NCBI GenBank assembly: GCA_018402235.1 | Contig: JAGYJJ010000002.1 | Location: forward strand, 279,159 to 343,158 | Direction: 5' to 3' | DNA length: 64,000 nucleotides | From: Candidatus Nanopelagicales bacterium | GTDB lineage: Bacteria > Actinomycetota > Actinomycetes > S36-B12 | Shown: piece by piece, positions 40,942 to 48,774 of the stretch | How positions within the stretch are numbered: the stretch's first letter is position 1 | Layout of the letters: each line of letters starts with the position of its first letter | Translations under genes and position numbers: made by a program | The notes under the pieces: generated by a model | The model's database searches: none | What the model was told of the DNA's origin: nothing | The model's input: only the letters and a program-made list of their open reading frames with translations

Positions 40942-42291
40942 CTACTGCTGGCCACCCTCGGCCGCAGCCATCTGAGCCTGCAGTTGAGCCATCTGCGCCG
41001 CAGCCATCGCCTCGTTCAGTTCGGCCTCAAGGGCATTCAGGTCGATGACCGTGCCGTTGGAGTCGGTCACGGTCGCGTTCTCCAGCACGAGGGCGAGCGC
41101 CTTGGAGCGTCGGATGTCGGCCAATGCCATGGACACCTGGCCGGACTCCACGAGCGCCTTGGCCAGGGCGTCTGGAGCCATGCCGTAGCGCGGGGCCTGT
41201 TGCATCAGCCAATTGGACAGTTCCGACTCCCCGACCGTGACTTCTTCGGTCTCAGCAATGCGGTCCAATACGAACTGGCTGGTCAGGGCTTCGCGTGCCT
41301 GCTGCTCGACCTCGGCGCGGTGTTCATCGCTCGCCTCGTGTCCGTCTTCGAAGTGAGTCTCGACCTCTGCGGTGATGACGCCCTCCGGCAGCGGGATATC
41401 CACGGAGTCCATGAGCGCCTCGTACACCTTGCCGCGCGCCTGCTGGCCTTGCTCCATGCGCTTCAACCGCTCAACGCGCTGCTTTGCGTCCTCACGAAGT
41501 TCTTCGACGGTGTCGAACTCCGATGCCATCACCACGAACTCTTCGTTCAACTCGGGCAACTCGCGTTCGCGCACGTTGTTGACCGTGACCGTGACCTTCA
41601 GCGGAACTCCGGTCCAATCACCGTTGCCCGGGGTGAAGTCGAACGTGCGGGTTTCTCCGGCCTTCGCGCCGCGGATGGCGTCGTCGAAGCCCGGCAGCAT
41701 GCCTTCGGTCCCGAGTTCGTAGGAAAGAGCGGTACCCGATAGGTCCTCGACGTCGTCGCCGGCATCGGTTGCGCCGGAGATATCCACCAGCAAAACGTCG
41801 CCATCCTTGCTCGCTCGATCCGCGTCCTTCAAGGAGGCAAAGCGGGTGCGCAGGTTGTCGATGTGCTCGTCGATGTCGGCGTCGGAAGCTGTTGCCGGAT
41901 CGACCTCAATGGCCAAAGACTTGTATTCGGGAAGCTCGAACTCAGGTCGAATGTCCACCTCGGCGGTGAACTTCACGTGCTGGCCGTCCTCGATCTCCGT
42001 GACGTCGACCTCGGGGCGACCCACCGGGACGATCTCCTTTTCACGAAGCGCGTTCTCGTATGCCTTGGGCACCGCATCGTTGATGACCTCGTCGAGGACC
42101 GCTCCACGCCCGAAGCGCTGCTCGATGACGCGAGCGGGCACCTTCCCCTTACGAAAGCCGGGGATATTCACCTGCTTGGCGATCGTCTTGTATGCCTCGT
42201 CGAAACTCGGCTGAAGTTCCTCAAAGGGCATTTCGACGGTCAACTTCACGCGGGTGGGGCTTAAGGACTCGACGTCGGTCTTCACGAACAA
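40942..42291 (-). CDS. tig: Trigger factor
   Basis: 449 residues. The ribosome-binding domain opens VKTDVESLSPTRVKLTVEMPFEEL and holds the signature GFRKGKVPARVIEQRFG. An FKBP-type PPIase domain (GDVLLVDISGATDAGDDVEDLSG) and a helical C-terminal chaperone domain follow, ending in a Gln/Ala-rich tail. It meets nascent chains at the ribosome exit. It is the first gene of a tig-clpP1-clpP2-clpX series on the minus strand, as in other actinobacteria. Confidence 0.96.
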   Translation of the reverse strand: MFVKTDVESLSPTRVKLTVEMPFEELQPSFDEAYKTIAKQVNIPGFRKGKVPARVIEQRFGRGAVLDEVINDAVPKAYENALREKEIVPVGRPEVDVTEIEDGQHVKFTAEVDIRPEFELPEYKSLAIEVDPATASDADIDEHIDNLRTRFASLKDADRASKDGDVLLVDISGATDAGDDVEDLSGTALSYELGTEGMLPGFDDAIRGAKAGETRTFDFTPGNGDWTGVPLKVTVTVNNVRERELPELNEEFVVMASEFDTVEELREDAKQRVERLKRMEQGQQARGKVYEALMDSVDIPLPEGVITAEVETHFEDGHEASDEHRAEVEQQAREALTSQFVLDRIAETEEVTVGESELSNWLMQQAPRYGMAPDALAKALVESGQVSMALADIRRSKALALVLENATVTDSNGTVIDLNALEAELNEAMAAAQMAQLQAQMAAAEGGQQ

Positions 42292-42329
42292 CTCCAGTGT
42301 CGGTGGTCACGGCGCCGAGGTGACGCTCA

Positions 42330-42405
42330 TGGTCGGGGCGGGGAGACTCGAACTCCCGATCTCCTGCTCCCAAAGCAGGCGCGCTAGCCACTACGCTACG
42401 CCCCG
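42330..42405 (-). tRNA. tRNA-Pro (TGG)
   Basis: Acceptor CGGGGCG pairs with CGCCCCG, then A and an encoded CCA. The anticodon arm is CCTGC-TTTGGGA-GCAGG with anticodon TGG. The T-arm GGGAGTTCGAGTCTCCC is complete. It lies 38 bp upstream of tig. Confidence 0.96.
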
Positions 42406-42507
42406 CGTGGGCTCCGCGAGAGTCTAGAGGTGAGCCCCGCTGCTGCTGACTTCGCCTCCTAGGCGAGCACCCATGATCGGTGAGCCGGTATCATGAGCGC
42501 GCTCCGC

Positions 42508-42581
42508 GCGGGTGTAGCTCAATGGTAGAGCCCCAGCCTTCCAAGCTGGTTGTGCGAGTTCGATCCTCGTCACCCGCTCCA
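42508..42581 (+). tRNA. tRNA-Gly (TCC)
   Basis: Acceptor GCGGGTG pairs with CACCCGC, discriminator T, encoded CCA. The anticodon arm is CCAGC-CTTCCAA-GCTGG with anticodon TCC. The D-loop and T-loop are regular. It is divergent from tRNA-Pro. Confidence 0.96.
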
Positions 42582-42637
42582 CCGTCTTCATGTGCGCTTG
42601 CGTCGCACCTACCTGTGATTCGTGTTCTCATGTATCC

Positions 42638-43384
42638 ATGACGCTTCCTGTCGGAACCACCACGGGTTCGCCAACGACGACGCATCCCCGCCGCCAGGGA
42701 TCCCCCGTTGGCCGACGCGTGGTCCTCGGAATGCTGGGCGTGGGGGCGGTGGGCGTGCTGGTTGGCCGACCTGCGCAAGAAGCCATTCAATCGACCGTCA
42801 GCGCGACCGTTCCCGGGCTTGGCGCCATCGTTCCCGCTGCGGGGGGCTTTCGCATCTATACCGTCACGGGCGGCTACCCGAGCATGGATCCGGCGGCGTA
42901 CCGGCTCGAGGTTGGCGGCACAGTCAACCGCACTTTGTCCTTGTCCATGCAAGACATCGCCGCGCTGCCGCAAACGCAGATGACCAAGGACTTCCAATGC
43001 GTCACCGGTTGGCGGGTGGACGATGTTCCCTGGTCGGGCGTGCTGTTGCGCGACATCCTCATCGCCGCAGGTGCGGATTCCTCAGCCACGGCGCTGCGCT
43101 TCTTCTCCTTCGATGGTGCGTACACCGAATCGCTCACGATGGCGCAGTCGCTGCGGGAGGACGTTTTGGTCGCAACGACCATGTACGGCAAACCCTTAAC
43201 CCGCGAGCACGGTGGTCCGGTCCGGTTGTACGTCGCGCCGATGTACGGCTACAAGTCGATCAAGTGGTTGTCGCGCATCGAAGTGGTCGACGACGTCGTC
43301 CCGGGCTACTGGGAAGTTCGCGGATACGACATCGATGCATGGGTGGGGGCGTCCAATGGACGTAACGACGAGCCCATCGCCTAA
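42638..43384 (+). CDS. Tat-exported molybdopterin-dependent oxidoreductase (sulfite oxidase-fold)
   Basis: 248 residues from ATG 42638; the frame opens at 42590. A twin-arginine signal (VGRRVVLGMLGVGAVGVLVG) indicates Tat export. The Moco-binding domain shows MTKDFQCVTGWRVDDVPWSGVLLRDIL, with the molybdenum-ligand cysteine in FQCVTGW. It also has GGPVRLYVAPMYGYKSIKWLSRIEV, and ends with a short YWEVRGYDIDAW block. It resembles small YedY/MsrP-like enzymes. The substrate is unknown (sulfoxides or oxidised methionine are possible). A cytochrome b gene begins inside its 3' end, suggesting an electron-transfer partner. Confidence 0.85.
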   Translation: MTLPVGTTTGSPTTTHPRRQGSPVGRRVVLGMLGVGAVGVLVGRPAQEAIQSTVSATVPGLGAIVPAAGGFRIYTVTGGYPSMDPAAYRLEVGGTVNRTLSLSMQDIAALPQTQMTKDFQCVTGWRVDDVPWSGVLLRDILIAAGADSSATALRFFSFDGAYTESLTMAQSLREDVLVATTMYGKPLTREHGGPVRLYVAPMYGYKSIKWLSRIEVVDDVVPGYWEVRGYDIDAWVGASNGRNDEPIA

Positions 43385-43989
43385 TACCCGGACCCGACTC
43401 CAACGCTTCACGCGTGCGGAGCGCTATCTCCATCGCTCGATCGCCGCACTCACCTTCGTGCTGCTGGCCACCGGATCAGCGCTCTACTTCCCTGACATCA
43501 GCGTTCTGGTAGGCAACCGCCCGCTGGTGAGCGACGTGCACGTGATCGCCGGCTTCGCGCTACCGATTCCGATTGTGTTGGCGCTGTTCTCACGCGCGTT
43601 TCGACGCGATGCCAGACCTACTCAATCGCTTCTCACCAGACGATTGGCGCTGGCTGCGTTCACGCGATCGCCGCACCGGGCGCATACCCGTGGGCAAGTT
43701 CAATGCTGGGCAAAAACTCAACTCGGCATTCACCCTCGGCTGGGTTTTGGTAATGCTCGGAACCGGCTCGGTGATGTTCTTCAGTTCGCTCTTTCCCGAC
43801 GACATTCGAACAGGCGCAACTTTCGTGCACGACTGGTTGACGCTTGTGGTTTTCGTCGTCGTCGTTGGACATATCTATATGGCGATGAATGATGCCGAAG
43901 CGCGCGTGGGAATGCGCACGGGAGAGGTCTCAGCCGAATGGGCGCAGCGAGAGCACCCTCAGTGGGTCGCCCACGATTCAAGTCGTTGA
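43356..43989 (+). CDS. Cytochrome b/b6-type membrane subunit, split by a single-base insertion
   Basis: Starts at ATG 43356 inside the oxidoreductase gene. Frame one gives RAERYLHRSIAALTFVLLATG and DVHVIAGFALPIPIVLALF. After an extra A at 43614, frame two gives DLLNRFSPDDWRWLRSRDRRTG, AFTLGWVLVMLGTGSVMFF and FVHDWLTLVVFVVVVGHIYMAM. About 210 residues with four helices, and histidines placed as in formate dehydrogenase gamma/hydrogenase cytochrome b. It probably passes electrons from quinol to the Moco protein encoded upstream. The 3' end overlaps the convergent Doc toxin gene by 31 bp. Confidence 0.82.
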
Positions 43990-44339
43990 GCGATTTCGGT
44001 CACGTCGATATCGCCACGGGCAACGGACAAGACCAACTGCTCCGCATCGTCGACGTCGTACGCGAGATCAACATCATTCATGAGCAAGAAGACTCGAGCA
44101 GATGACCAAGCGAGGCGCTTATTGCCATCGACCAGAGGATGGTTTCGTGCCAACGAATGCATGAGCGCAGCGGCTTGCAGCATCAACGTTGGGTAGGCAA
44201 GGTCACCGAACACCGAAGTTCGAGGACGAGCAACGGCCGACTCGATGAGGCCCGCATCGCGAATCCCGACCTCATGAAGCACCCCATCGGCTATGCGAAG
44301 GACGTCGTCGAAGGTCAGATAGTCGAACTCCTCAGCCAT
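43959..44339 (-). CDS. Doc-type Fic-fold toxin (death on curing)
   Basis: 126 residues. The Fic/Doc motif HxxxDGNKR is present as NHPLVDGNKRLAW, preceded by the helix MLQAAALMHSLAR. Doc proteins phosphorylate EF-Tu and stop translation. The gene starts with a one-base overlap (TAATG) on a ribbon-helix-helix antitoxin gene, giving a complete two-gene module. Its 3' end overlaps the cytochrome b gene, suggesting insertion at that gene's end. Confidence 0.9.
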   Translation of the reverse strand: MAEEFDYLTFDDVLRIADGVLHEVGIRDAGLIESAVARPRTSVFGDLAYPTLMLQAAALMHSLARNHPLVDGNKRLAWSSARVFLLMNDVDLAYDVDDAEQLVLSVARGDIDVTEIAQRLESWATH

Positions 44340-44536
44340 TACCGACTCAAGCGATCGAGCAACTCAGCATCTTTGTTCGCGACCTGTGCAATCGCCTCAG
44401 CAAGGCGGTCGTCTCGATCACTCAGATACTGATCTATGGCTCGCTTGGCAAGCGCCTGCATAGAACAACCTTCGGACTCAGCACGCTCTCGTAGAGCGGC
44501 AGTTTGTGCCTCGTCGAGCCGCAGGGTCATAGCCAT
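44339..44536 (-). CDS. Ribbon-helix-helix antitoxin of the Doc module
   Basis: 65 residues: MAMTLRLDEAQTAALRERAE (strand then helix) and SMQALAKRAIDQYLSDRDDR form a CopG-like fold; a charged C-terminal helix (LAEAIAQVANKDAELLDRL) would bind the toxin. It lies directly before doc, as antitoxins do. Phd is the usual partner of Doc; the RHH form here is a known alternative. Confidence 0.85.
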   Translation of the reverse strand: MAMTLRLDEAQTAALRERAESEGCSMQALAKRAIDQYLSDRDDRLAEAIAQVANKDAELLDRLSR

Positions 44537-44569
44537 GAGGAAGATGATACCTAGGTGATACCACTTCGT

Positions 44570-45154
44570 CTACGCCCCCAGCCAGAAATCCATCCAGCGA
44601 ATGAAGATCAGCGCCAGGATCACCAGGAACGTCGCCCCGATGAGAACCCAACGAAGCGAAGCTACGGTCTGCGCGATCGCGCCGGGTCCGCTGTTACCAC
44701 TCAACCGACCCGCGGCCGCGTTGTCAGCCGTGACCTGCCAGAAAACTGGGATGGTCGCAGCCCACGCCACCATGCACCACGGACACAGCGCACCAATCAC
44801 ATACAGGCTCTGAACGATCAACCAAATCACGAAACCGAATCCGAAGAGCGCACCCGCGTTGAGGCCTAGCCAGATCCAGCGCGGCAGTTCCACGCGCGCC
44901 AGCAGCAGCACGCCCATGGTGATGACTACCGCAAAGCTGATGAGTCCGATGATCGGATTGGGGAAGCCAAAAGCTTCGGCCTGTTCGGTGATGATCACCG
45001 ATCCGCAGGCAAGAACCGGGTTGATGTCGCACGCGGGTGAGTAATCCGGATCGGCCACAATCGCGAACTTCTCCAGCGTTAGTTGGAATGCGGCGAGCAG
45101 CCCGAATAGACCTCCGAGGATCAAGATCCACGGCGTGGAGCGGTAGGACGGCAC
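44570..45154 (-). CDS. Vitamin K epoxide reductase (VKOR) family protein
   Basis: About 194 residues from GTG 45154 (VPSYRSTPWILILGG). The frame is open to GTG 45367, but the extra 71 codons come from the 22-bp repeat array, so the start is uncertain. There are four or five helices. The VKOR cysteines are in ACDINPVLACGSVI and the active-site pair in GALCPWCMVAW. It reoxidises a periplasmic disulfide-forming DsbA-like partner using quinone. A C-terminal helix (WVLIGATFLVILALIFI) ends the protein. Confidence 0.88.
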   Translation of the reverse strand: MPSYRSTPWILILGGLFGLLAAFQLTLEKFAIVADPDYSPACDINPVLACGSVIITEQAEAFGFPNPIIGLISFAVVITMGVLLLARVELPRWIWLGLNAGALFGFGFVIWLIVQSLYVIGALCPWCMVAWAATIPVFWQVTADNAAAGRLSGNSGPGAIAQTVASLRWVLIGATFLVILALIFIRWMDFWLGA

Positions 45155-45203
45155 GACGGGACGATAACCCGAGGCCCGCGATACTGCGCGCTCTTCGAAG
45201 GCG

Positions 45204-45346
45204 GGTCCCGCGGGGGTTCGACGGCGGGGAGGTTCGCGGGTCCTGGCGGGGAGGTTCGCGGGTCCACGCGGGGAGGTTCGGCGTGCCTGGCGGGGAGGTT
45301 CGCGGGTCCTGGCGGGGAGGTTCGCGGGTCCACGCGGGGAGGTTCG
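45204..45346. repeat. Tandem array with exact 22-bp period
   Basis: The 11-mer GGGGAGGTTCG occurs at 45226, 45248, 45270, 45292, 45314 and 45336, exactly 22 bp apart, with 11-bp spacers between. Spacers are CGGGTCCTGGC and CGGGTCCACGC (each twice) and GCGTGCCTGGC (once), so a 66-bp higher-order unit is suggested. A decayed seventh unit lies near 45204-45220. The core is the same as that in the 37985-38101 palindrome. It sits between the methyltransferase stop and the VKOR gene and has no stop codon in any minus-strand frame. Confidence 0.9.
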
Positions 45347-45348
45347 CG

Positions 45349-46151
45349 CTAGGGCTTGTCCCACCACAGGGTCGCCACTTGACGGGGCTGGGCATCCTTC
45401 TGCTCGAGCAGCGCAGCGGCGACCTCGGCGTCACGCTCCTCGGTCAGGCACAGCCGGATCCGCGCGAAACGCACCCGCTCGGCCTCGGGCATGTCCACCC
45501 GCTTGCCCCATGTCTGGTCTTCCCACACGTCCAGGTGGGCGTCGAAACCCATCGCCACCGCAATCGCGGCGAGTTCATCGCCGGTCGGTTTGGTAGGTCG
45601 GTCCAGATCCCAGAACTTCTTCCACAACTCGTTCATGTTGCTCATCGGGTGGTTCATCGGAATCTCGAGGACCACGCGTCGACGCGCGTGATCGTTGAGC
45701 GCCTGCAGGAACGGCACGATGTCGCGGACGTTGTAGGCAACGTGATGGCACACCACAACGTCGGCTTCAGGAACATCATCGGAAACGTCGGGCCAATCTC
45801 CAAGGAATTCCCGGTGCGAGGCCCCGCGTTCGTCTGCGGCCCCCGCAAAGGCGTCAAGCATGCCCTGCTGATGGTCAACCGCAATCACTTCGCCCGCAGG
45901 TGGCACAAGCGCGAACGATGCGCGACCACCACCACTGCCGATATCCAGAACGCTTCCGCCTTCGGGAAGCACTTCCCGTGCGCGTTGATGCGACGTGGAG
46001 TCGGCGACTTCCCCGTCGACCGTGAACATCACCACCGGATGCGCCCACGGCGGCTCGGTGGCTTGCGACAGATCGCGTCGGGAATGGCCCACGAATCCAG
46101 ATCCGCGCTCCACGCGCTGGCCAGAGCAGCCACATCGGTCGCATTCGACAT
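45349..46151 (-). CDS. SAM-dependent methyltransferase, N-terminus displaced by a single-base deletion
   Basis: The C-terminal frame carries the SAM motif VLDIGSGGGRASF and the acidic VIAVDHQQGML, then VVCHHVAYNVRDI and ends VATLWWDKP. Upstream in that frame the sequence looks unlike protein. Reading from ATG 46151 instead gives MSNATDVAALASAWSADLDS and WAIPDAI. One missing base near 46070 joins it to LSQATEPPWAHPVVMF. The corrected protein has about 267 residues. A class I methyltransferase of unknown substrate. It is divergent from the DUF3159 gene with only 17 bp between start codons. Confidence 0.82.
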
Positions 46152-46165
46152 ACCCCCGAGGGTAT
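46150..46165. promoter_or_regulatory. 16-bp inverted repeat in a 17-bp divergent start region
   Basis: ATACCC, four bases, GGGTAT: perfect 6-bp arms. It fills the gap between the methyltransferase ATG (46151, minus) and the DUF3159 ATG (46169, plus). The shape recalls CsoR/CstR-family operators (TACCC...GGGTA). On the minus strand TACCCT also lies 7 nt before the ATG and could be the -10 box of a leaderless promoter. Confidence 0.45.
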
Positions 46166-46168
46166 CTC

Positions 46169-46891
46169 ATGGTGATGGCATCTGACACCACGTCGGTAAC
46201 GGGGGGTAGCCCCTATGACTATCGTGAATTCGTGTCTAGTGCCGAGGACCGGCAACCCCTGGCCGCCCTGATCGGTGGCCCCCGTGGGGCCATGGAGAGC
46301 ATCCTTCCGCCGATCGTTTTCGTGGCGGTGTACGTCGGTCTTGGTGATACGAATCCCCATTCGCTGACCTGGGCGATCATCGCGTCCCTGGTGCTTGCCG
46401 CGTTCTTCGCTGGGTGGAGACTTCTCGAGCGCAAGCGACCAACGCGAGTTGTCGGTGCCCTCGTGGTGGTTGCACTAGGCGCATATTTGGCCGCGCGCAC
46501 GGGCAGTGCAGCCGCCTTCTTTTGGCCACGGGTGCTGTTGAACGTGCTGTCGGCACTCGCATTCGTGGTGGGCAATGTGGTCCGCTGGCCACTGCTTGGT
46601 GTGATCGTCGGACCGCTGGTGGGAACGGGCATGCGGTGGCGCAAGGACCCGGTCTTAGTGCGCGCCTACGCCCGCGGCTCGTGGTTGTGGGTGCTGCTCA
46701 ACTTGGTGCGAGCAGCGGTTCTACTTCCACTCATCGCCGCCGATGCGCTGTGGGGATTGGCTGCATCAGGGGCGTTCTTCTACCTATTGGTGATCGGGAC
46801 CGTTCTTGGCTCGTGGGTGATCATCAAGCGTTCGATTCCACCGGGGCACCCGGGAATACGCGATCCGCAAGTACCAGCGACCACGCCGTAG
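46169..46891 (+). CDS. DUF3159 family membrane protein
   Basis: About 240 residues from ATG 46169 (a second ATG is at 46175). A short polar N-terminus is followed by six hydrophobic segments, including LPPIVFVAVYVGLG, LTWAIIASLVLAAFFAGW, VVGALVVVALGAYLAA and ASGAFFYLLVIGTVLGSWVII. The GSWLWVLLNLVRA and WRKDPVLVRAYARGSW stretches are typical of DUF3159, an actinobacterial family of unknown function. There is almost no 5' untranslated space, so a leaderless mRNA is likely. Confidence 0.82.
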   Translation: MVMASDTTSVTGGSPYDYREFVSSAEDRQPLAALIGGPRGAMESILPPIVFVAVYVGLGDTNPHSLTWAIIASLVLAAFFAGWRLLERKRPTRVVGALVVVALGAYLAARTGSAAAFFWPRVLLNVLSALAFVVGNVVRWPLLGVIVGPLVGTGMRWRKDPVLVRAYARGSWLWVLLNLVRAAVLLPLIAADALWGLAASGAFFYLLVIGTVLGSWVIIKRSIPPGHPGIRDPQVPATTP

Positions 46892-46917
46892 CCGAGCGCG
46901 CCAAAAAACCCACTACG

Positions 46918-47721
46918 TCACTCTGGCTGACAGGTGTTGCACCAGTAGAGCTTGCGCGCTCCCATCTCAGCCATCTGCACTTCGTCTCCGCATAGATGAC
47001 ACTCCTGACCGGCCCGCCGGTACACGTACACCTCGCCGCCATGGCGGTCTTCACGTGGGCGCCGCCCCATGATCTCCGGGAGGTGCTCAGCCCGCACGGT
47101 GTCAATGCGACCGCGCTTGGTGCCCTGGGTCATCAACACAACGAGGTCCTCCCACATCGCATCGAACTCACCTCGACTGAGCTGCTTACCTGGCCGAAAC
47201 GGTGAGATGTTGTGCCGGAACAGCACTTCGGCGCGGTAGATGTTCCCCACTCCGGCAAATACCCGTTGATCCATCAAGAGTGCACCTATGGACGCGCTAC
47301 TTCGTTCCACTCGATTCCACGCTGGTGTCGGATCGGACTTTTTAATCGGATCGGGACCAATGCGCGATACCGCAGCCTTCTTGGCATCGTCGTCCAAGAG
47401 TTCGCACACTGTTGGCCCGCGCAGCTCGGCATAACCTTCGTCACTACGAAGCCGCATGCGGATTTGACCGAAAGGTTGCGGCGCCTCGCCCTTGGCGATG
47501 CGCCATTTGCCGAATAGCCCTAGGTGAACGTGCACCCACAGATCACCGAAACGAAGGAACAGGTGCTTACCGTGGGCTTCCACCTTGTCGAGGGTCCGCC
47601 CGTTGATCTTCTTGGCATCCGCCGTAAATCGTCCTTGCGGGCTGTCCACCGTTACGGCACTGCTACGAAAAAGGTTCCGCAATCTGCGGGCCTGATTGTG
47701 GATCACATTGCCCTCAGGCAC
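46918..47721 (-). CDS. Formamidopyrimidine/endonuclease VIII-like DNA glycosylase
   Basis: 267 residues from GTG 47721 (VPEGNVIHNQARRL); after Met removal Pro1 is the catalytic amine and Glu2 the acid. Other marks are KHLFLRFGDLWVHVHLGLFGKW, the helix-two-turn-helix MDQRVFAGVGNIYRAEVLF, and the zinc finger C-HLC...C-NTC near the end (ECHLCGDEV and YWCNTC). It removes oxidised bases and cuts the strand. The position corresponds to Rv2464c of M. tuberculosis. It overlaps the upstream aldolase gene by 8 bp. Confidence 0.92.
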   Translation of the reverse strand: MPEGNVIHNQARRLRNLFRSSAVTVDSPQGRFTADAKKINGRTLDKVEAHGKHLFLRFGDLWVHVHLGLFGKWRIAKGEAPQPFGQIRMRLRSDEGYAELRGPTVCELLDDDAKKAAVSRIGPDPIKKSDPTPAWNRVERSSASIGALLMDQRVFAGVGNIYRAEVLFRHNISPFRPGKQLSRGEFDAMWEDLVVLMTQGTKRGRIDTVRAEHLPEIMGRRPREDRHGGEVYVYRRAGQECHLCGDEVQMAEMGARKLYWCNTCQPE

Positions 47722-48760
47722 GGCTGGAGAGCTCCTCCCCGATCGCCGCGGCGAATGCATCGACGTCTTCGGGTGTGGTGTCCCATGCGCACATCCAGCG
47801 CACTTCACCGGTTTCCTGATTCCAGGTGTAAAAGTGGAATCGCTCCTGCAGCGCCGCAGTCACCTCGTCAGGAAGTATCGCGAACACCGCATTGGCCTGC
47901 ACCGGCTGAGTAATCGTGACCCCCGGAAGCTCGCGCACTGCCCTCTCAAGGCGCTGCGCCATGGCATTCGCATGCGCGGCACTGGTCAACCACAGATCGT
48001 CAGTGAGAAGGGCCACGTACTGCGCGCTCATGAATCGCATTTTGCTCGACAGTTGCATCGACGTTTTGCGAAGAAAGTCGATTCCGCGGACGCGGCTCGG
48101 ATCCACAACCACTACGGCCTCCGCGGTCATCGCACCGTTCTTCGTCAACCCGAACGACACCAAATCAACACCGGCATCAGCGGTGAACACTCGGACCGGG
48201 ACTCCCAGGGCGGCTGCAGCATTCGACAGTCGCGCCCCATCCATGTGCATGGCCAGGCCGTTGCGGTGCGCAACCTCGGCGATCGCCGAGACCTCATCGG
48301 GCGTGTAGACAGTCCCCATCTCACTGGATTGCGTGATGCTCACCGCGCCCGGTTGCGATCGGTGCACAAACTCCATGTCGAAGCACTGACTTTGCACACC
48401 GTCGGGGCCCAGTTTTCCGTGGGCGGTTGGCACCGTCCACATCTTGATGCCGGCCATGACCTCCGGCGCTCCGCCTTCGTCTGCGTGGATGTGCGCAGTT
48501 TCCGATGCGATCACCGACTGCCAACGGTCGGTAACAGATTGCAGGGCGACAACATTCGCCCCGGTCCCGTTGAACACGGGGTAGAACGTGGCTTGCGACC
48601 CGAACAAGTCCTTGATCATGTCTGCAGCGCGGGCGGTCACAACGTCGTCGCCGTATGCAGACTGGTGGCCAACGTTCACTGCTGCCAGTGCTTCCAGAAC
48701 CTGTGGATGCGCGCCGGCATAGTTATCGCTGGCGAACCCTCGCCACGGCTGATCGATCAT
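47714..48760 (-). CDS. Low-specificity L-threonine aldolase-like PLP enzyme
   Basis: 348 residues from ATG 48760 (MIDQPWRGFASDNYAGAHP). The beta-eliminating lyase fold shows GTGANVVALQSVTDRW, AHIHADEGGAPEVMAGIK, GLAMHMDGARLSNAAAALG, and the PLP lysine in LVSFGLTKNGAMTAEAVV. It would cleave threonine or allo-threonine to glycine and acetaldehyde. In the M. tuberculosis block the gene here is rpiB, so this is a local replacement. It is coupled to the glycosylase (8-bp overlap) and lies 14 bp downstream of the DsbA-like gene. Confidence 0.88.
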   Translation of the reverse strand: MIDQPWRGFASDNYAGAHPQVLEALAAVNVGHQSAYGDDVVTARAADMIKDLFGSQATFYPVFNGTGANVVALQSVTDRWQSVIASETAHIHADEGGAPEVMAGIKMWTVPTAHGKLGPDGVQSQCFDMEFVHRSQPGAVSITQSSEMGTVYTPDEVSAIAEVAHRNGLAMHMDGARLSNAAAALGVPVRVFTADAGVDLVSFGLTKNGAMTAEAVVVVDPSRVRGIDFLRKTSMQLSSKMRFMSAQYVALLTDDLWLTSAAHANAMAQRLERAVRELPGVTITQPVQANAVFAILPDEVTAALQERFHFYTWNQETGEVRWMCAWDTTPEDVDAFAAAIGEELSSRA

Positions 48761-48774
48761 GGATGCTTCCACCT

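Noticed and set aside
45204..45346. CRISPR array
   Set aside because: Repeats of 11 bp and spacers of 11 bp are too short, spacers repeat among themselves, and no cas genes are present.
44724..45434. 236-residue minus-strand frame through the 22-bp array
   Set aside because: It is the wrong frame for VKOR and exists only because the array has no stops; after the array it becomes random.
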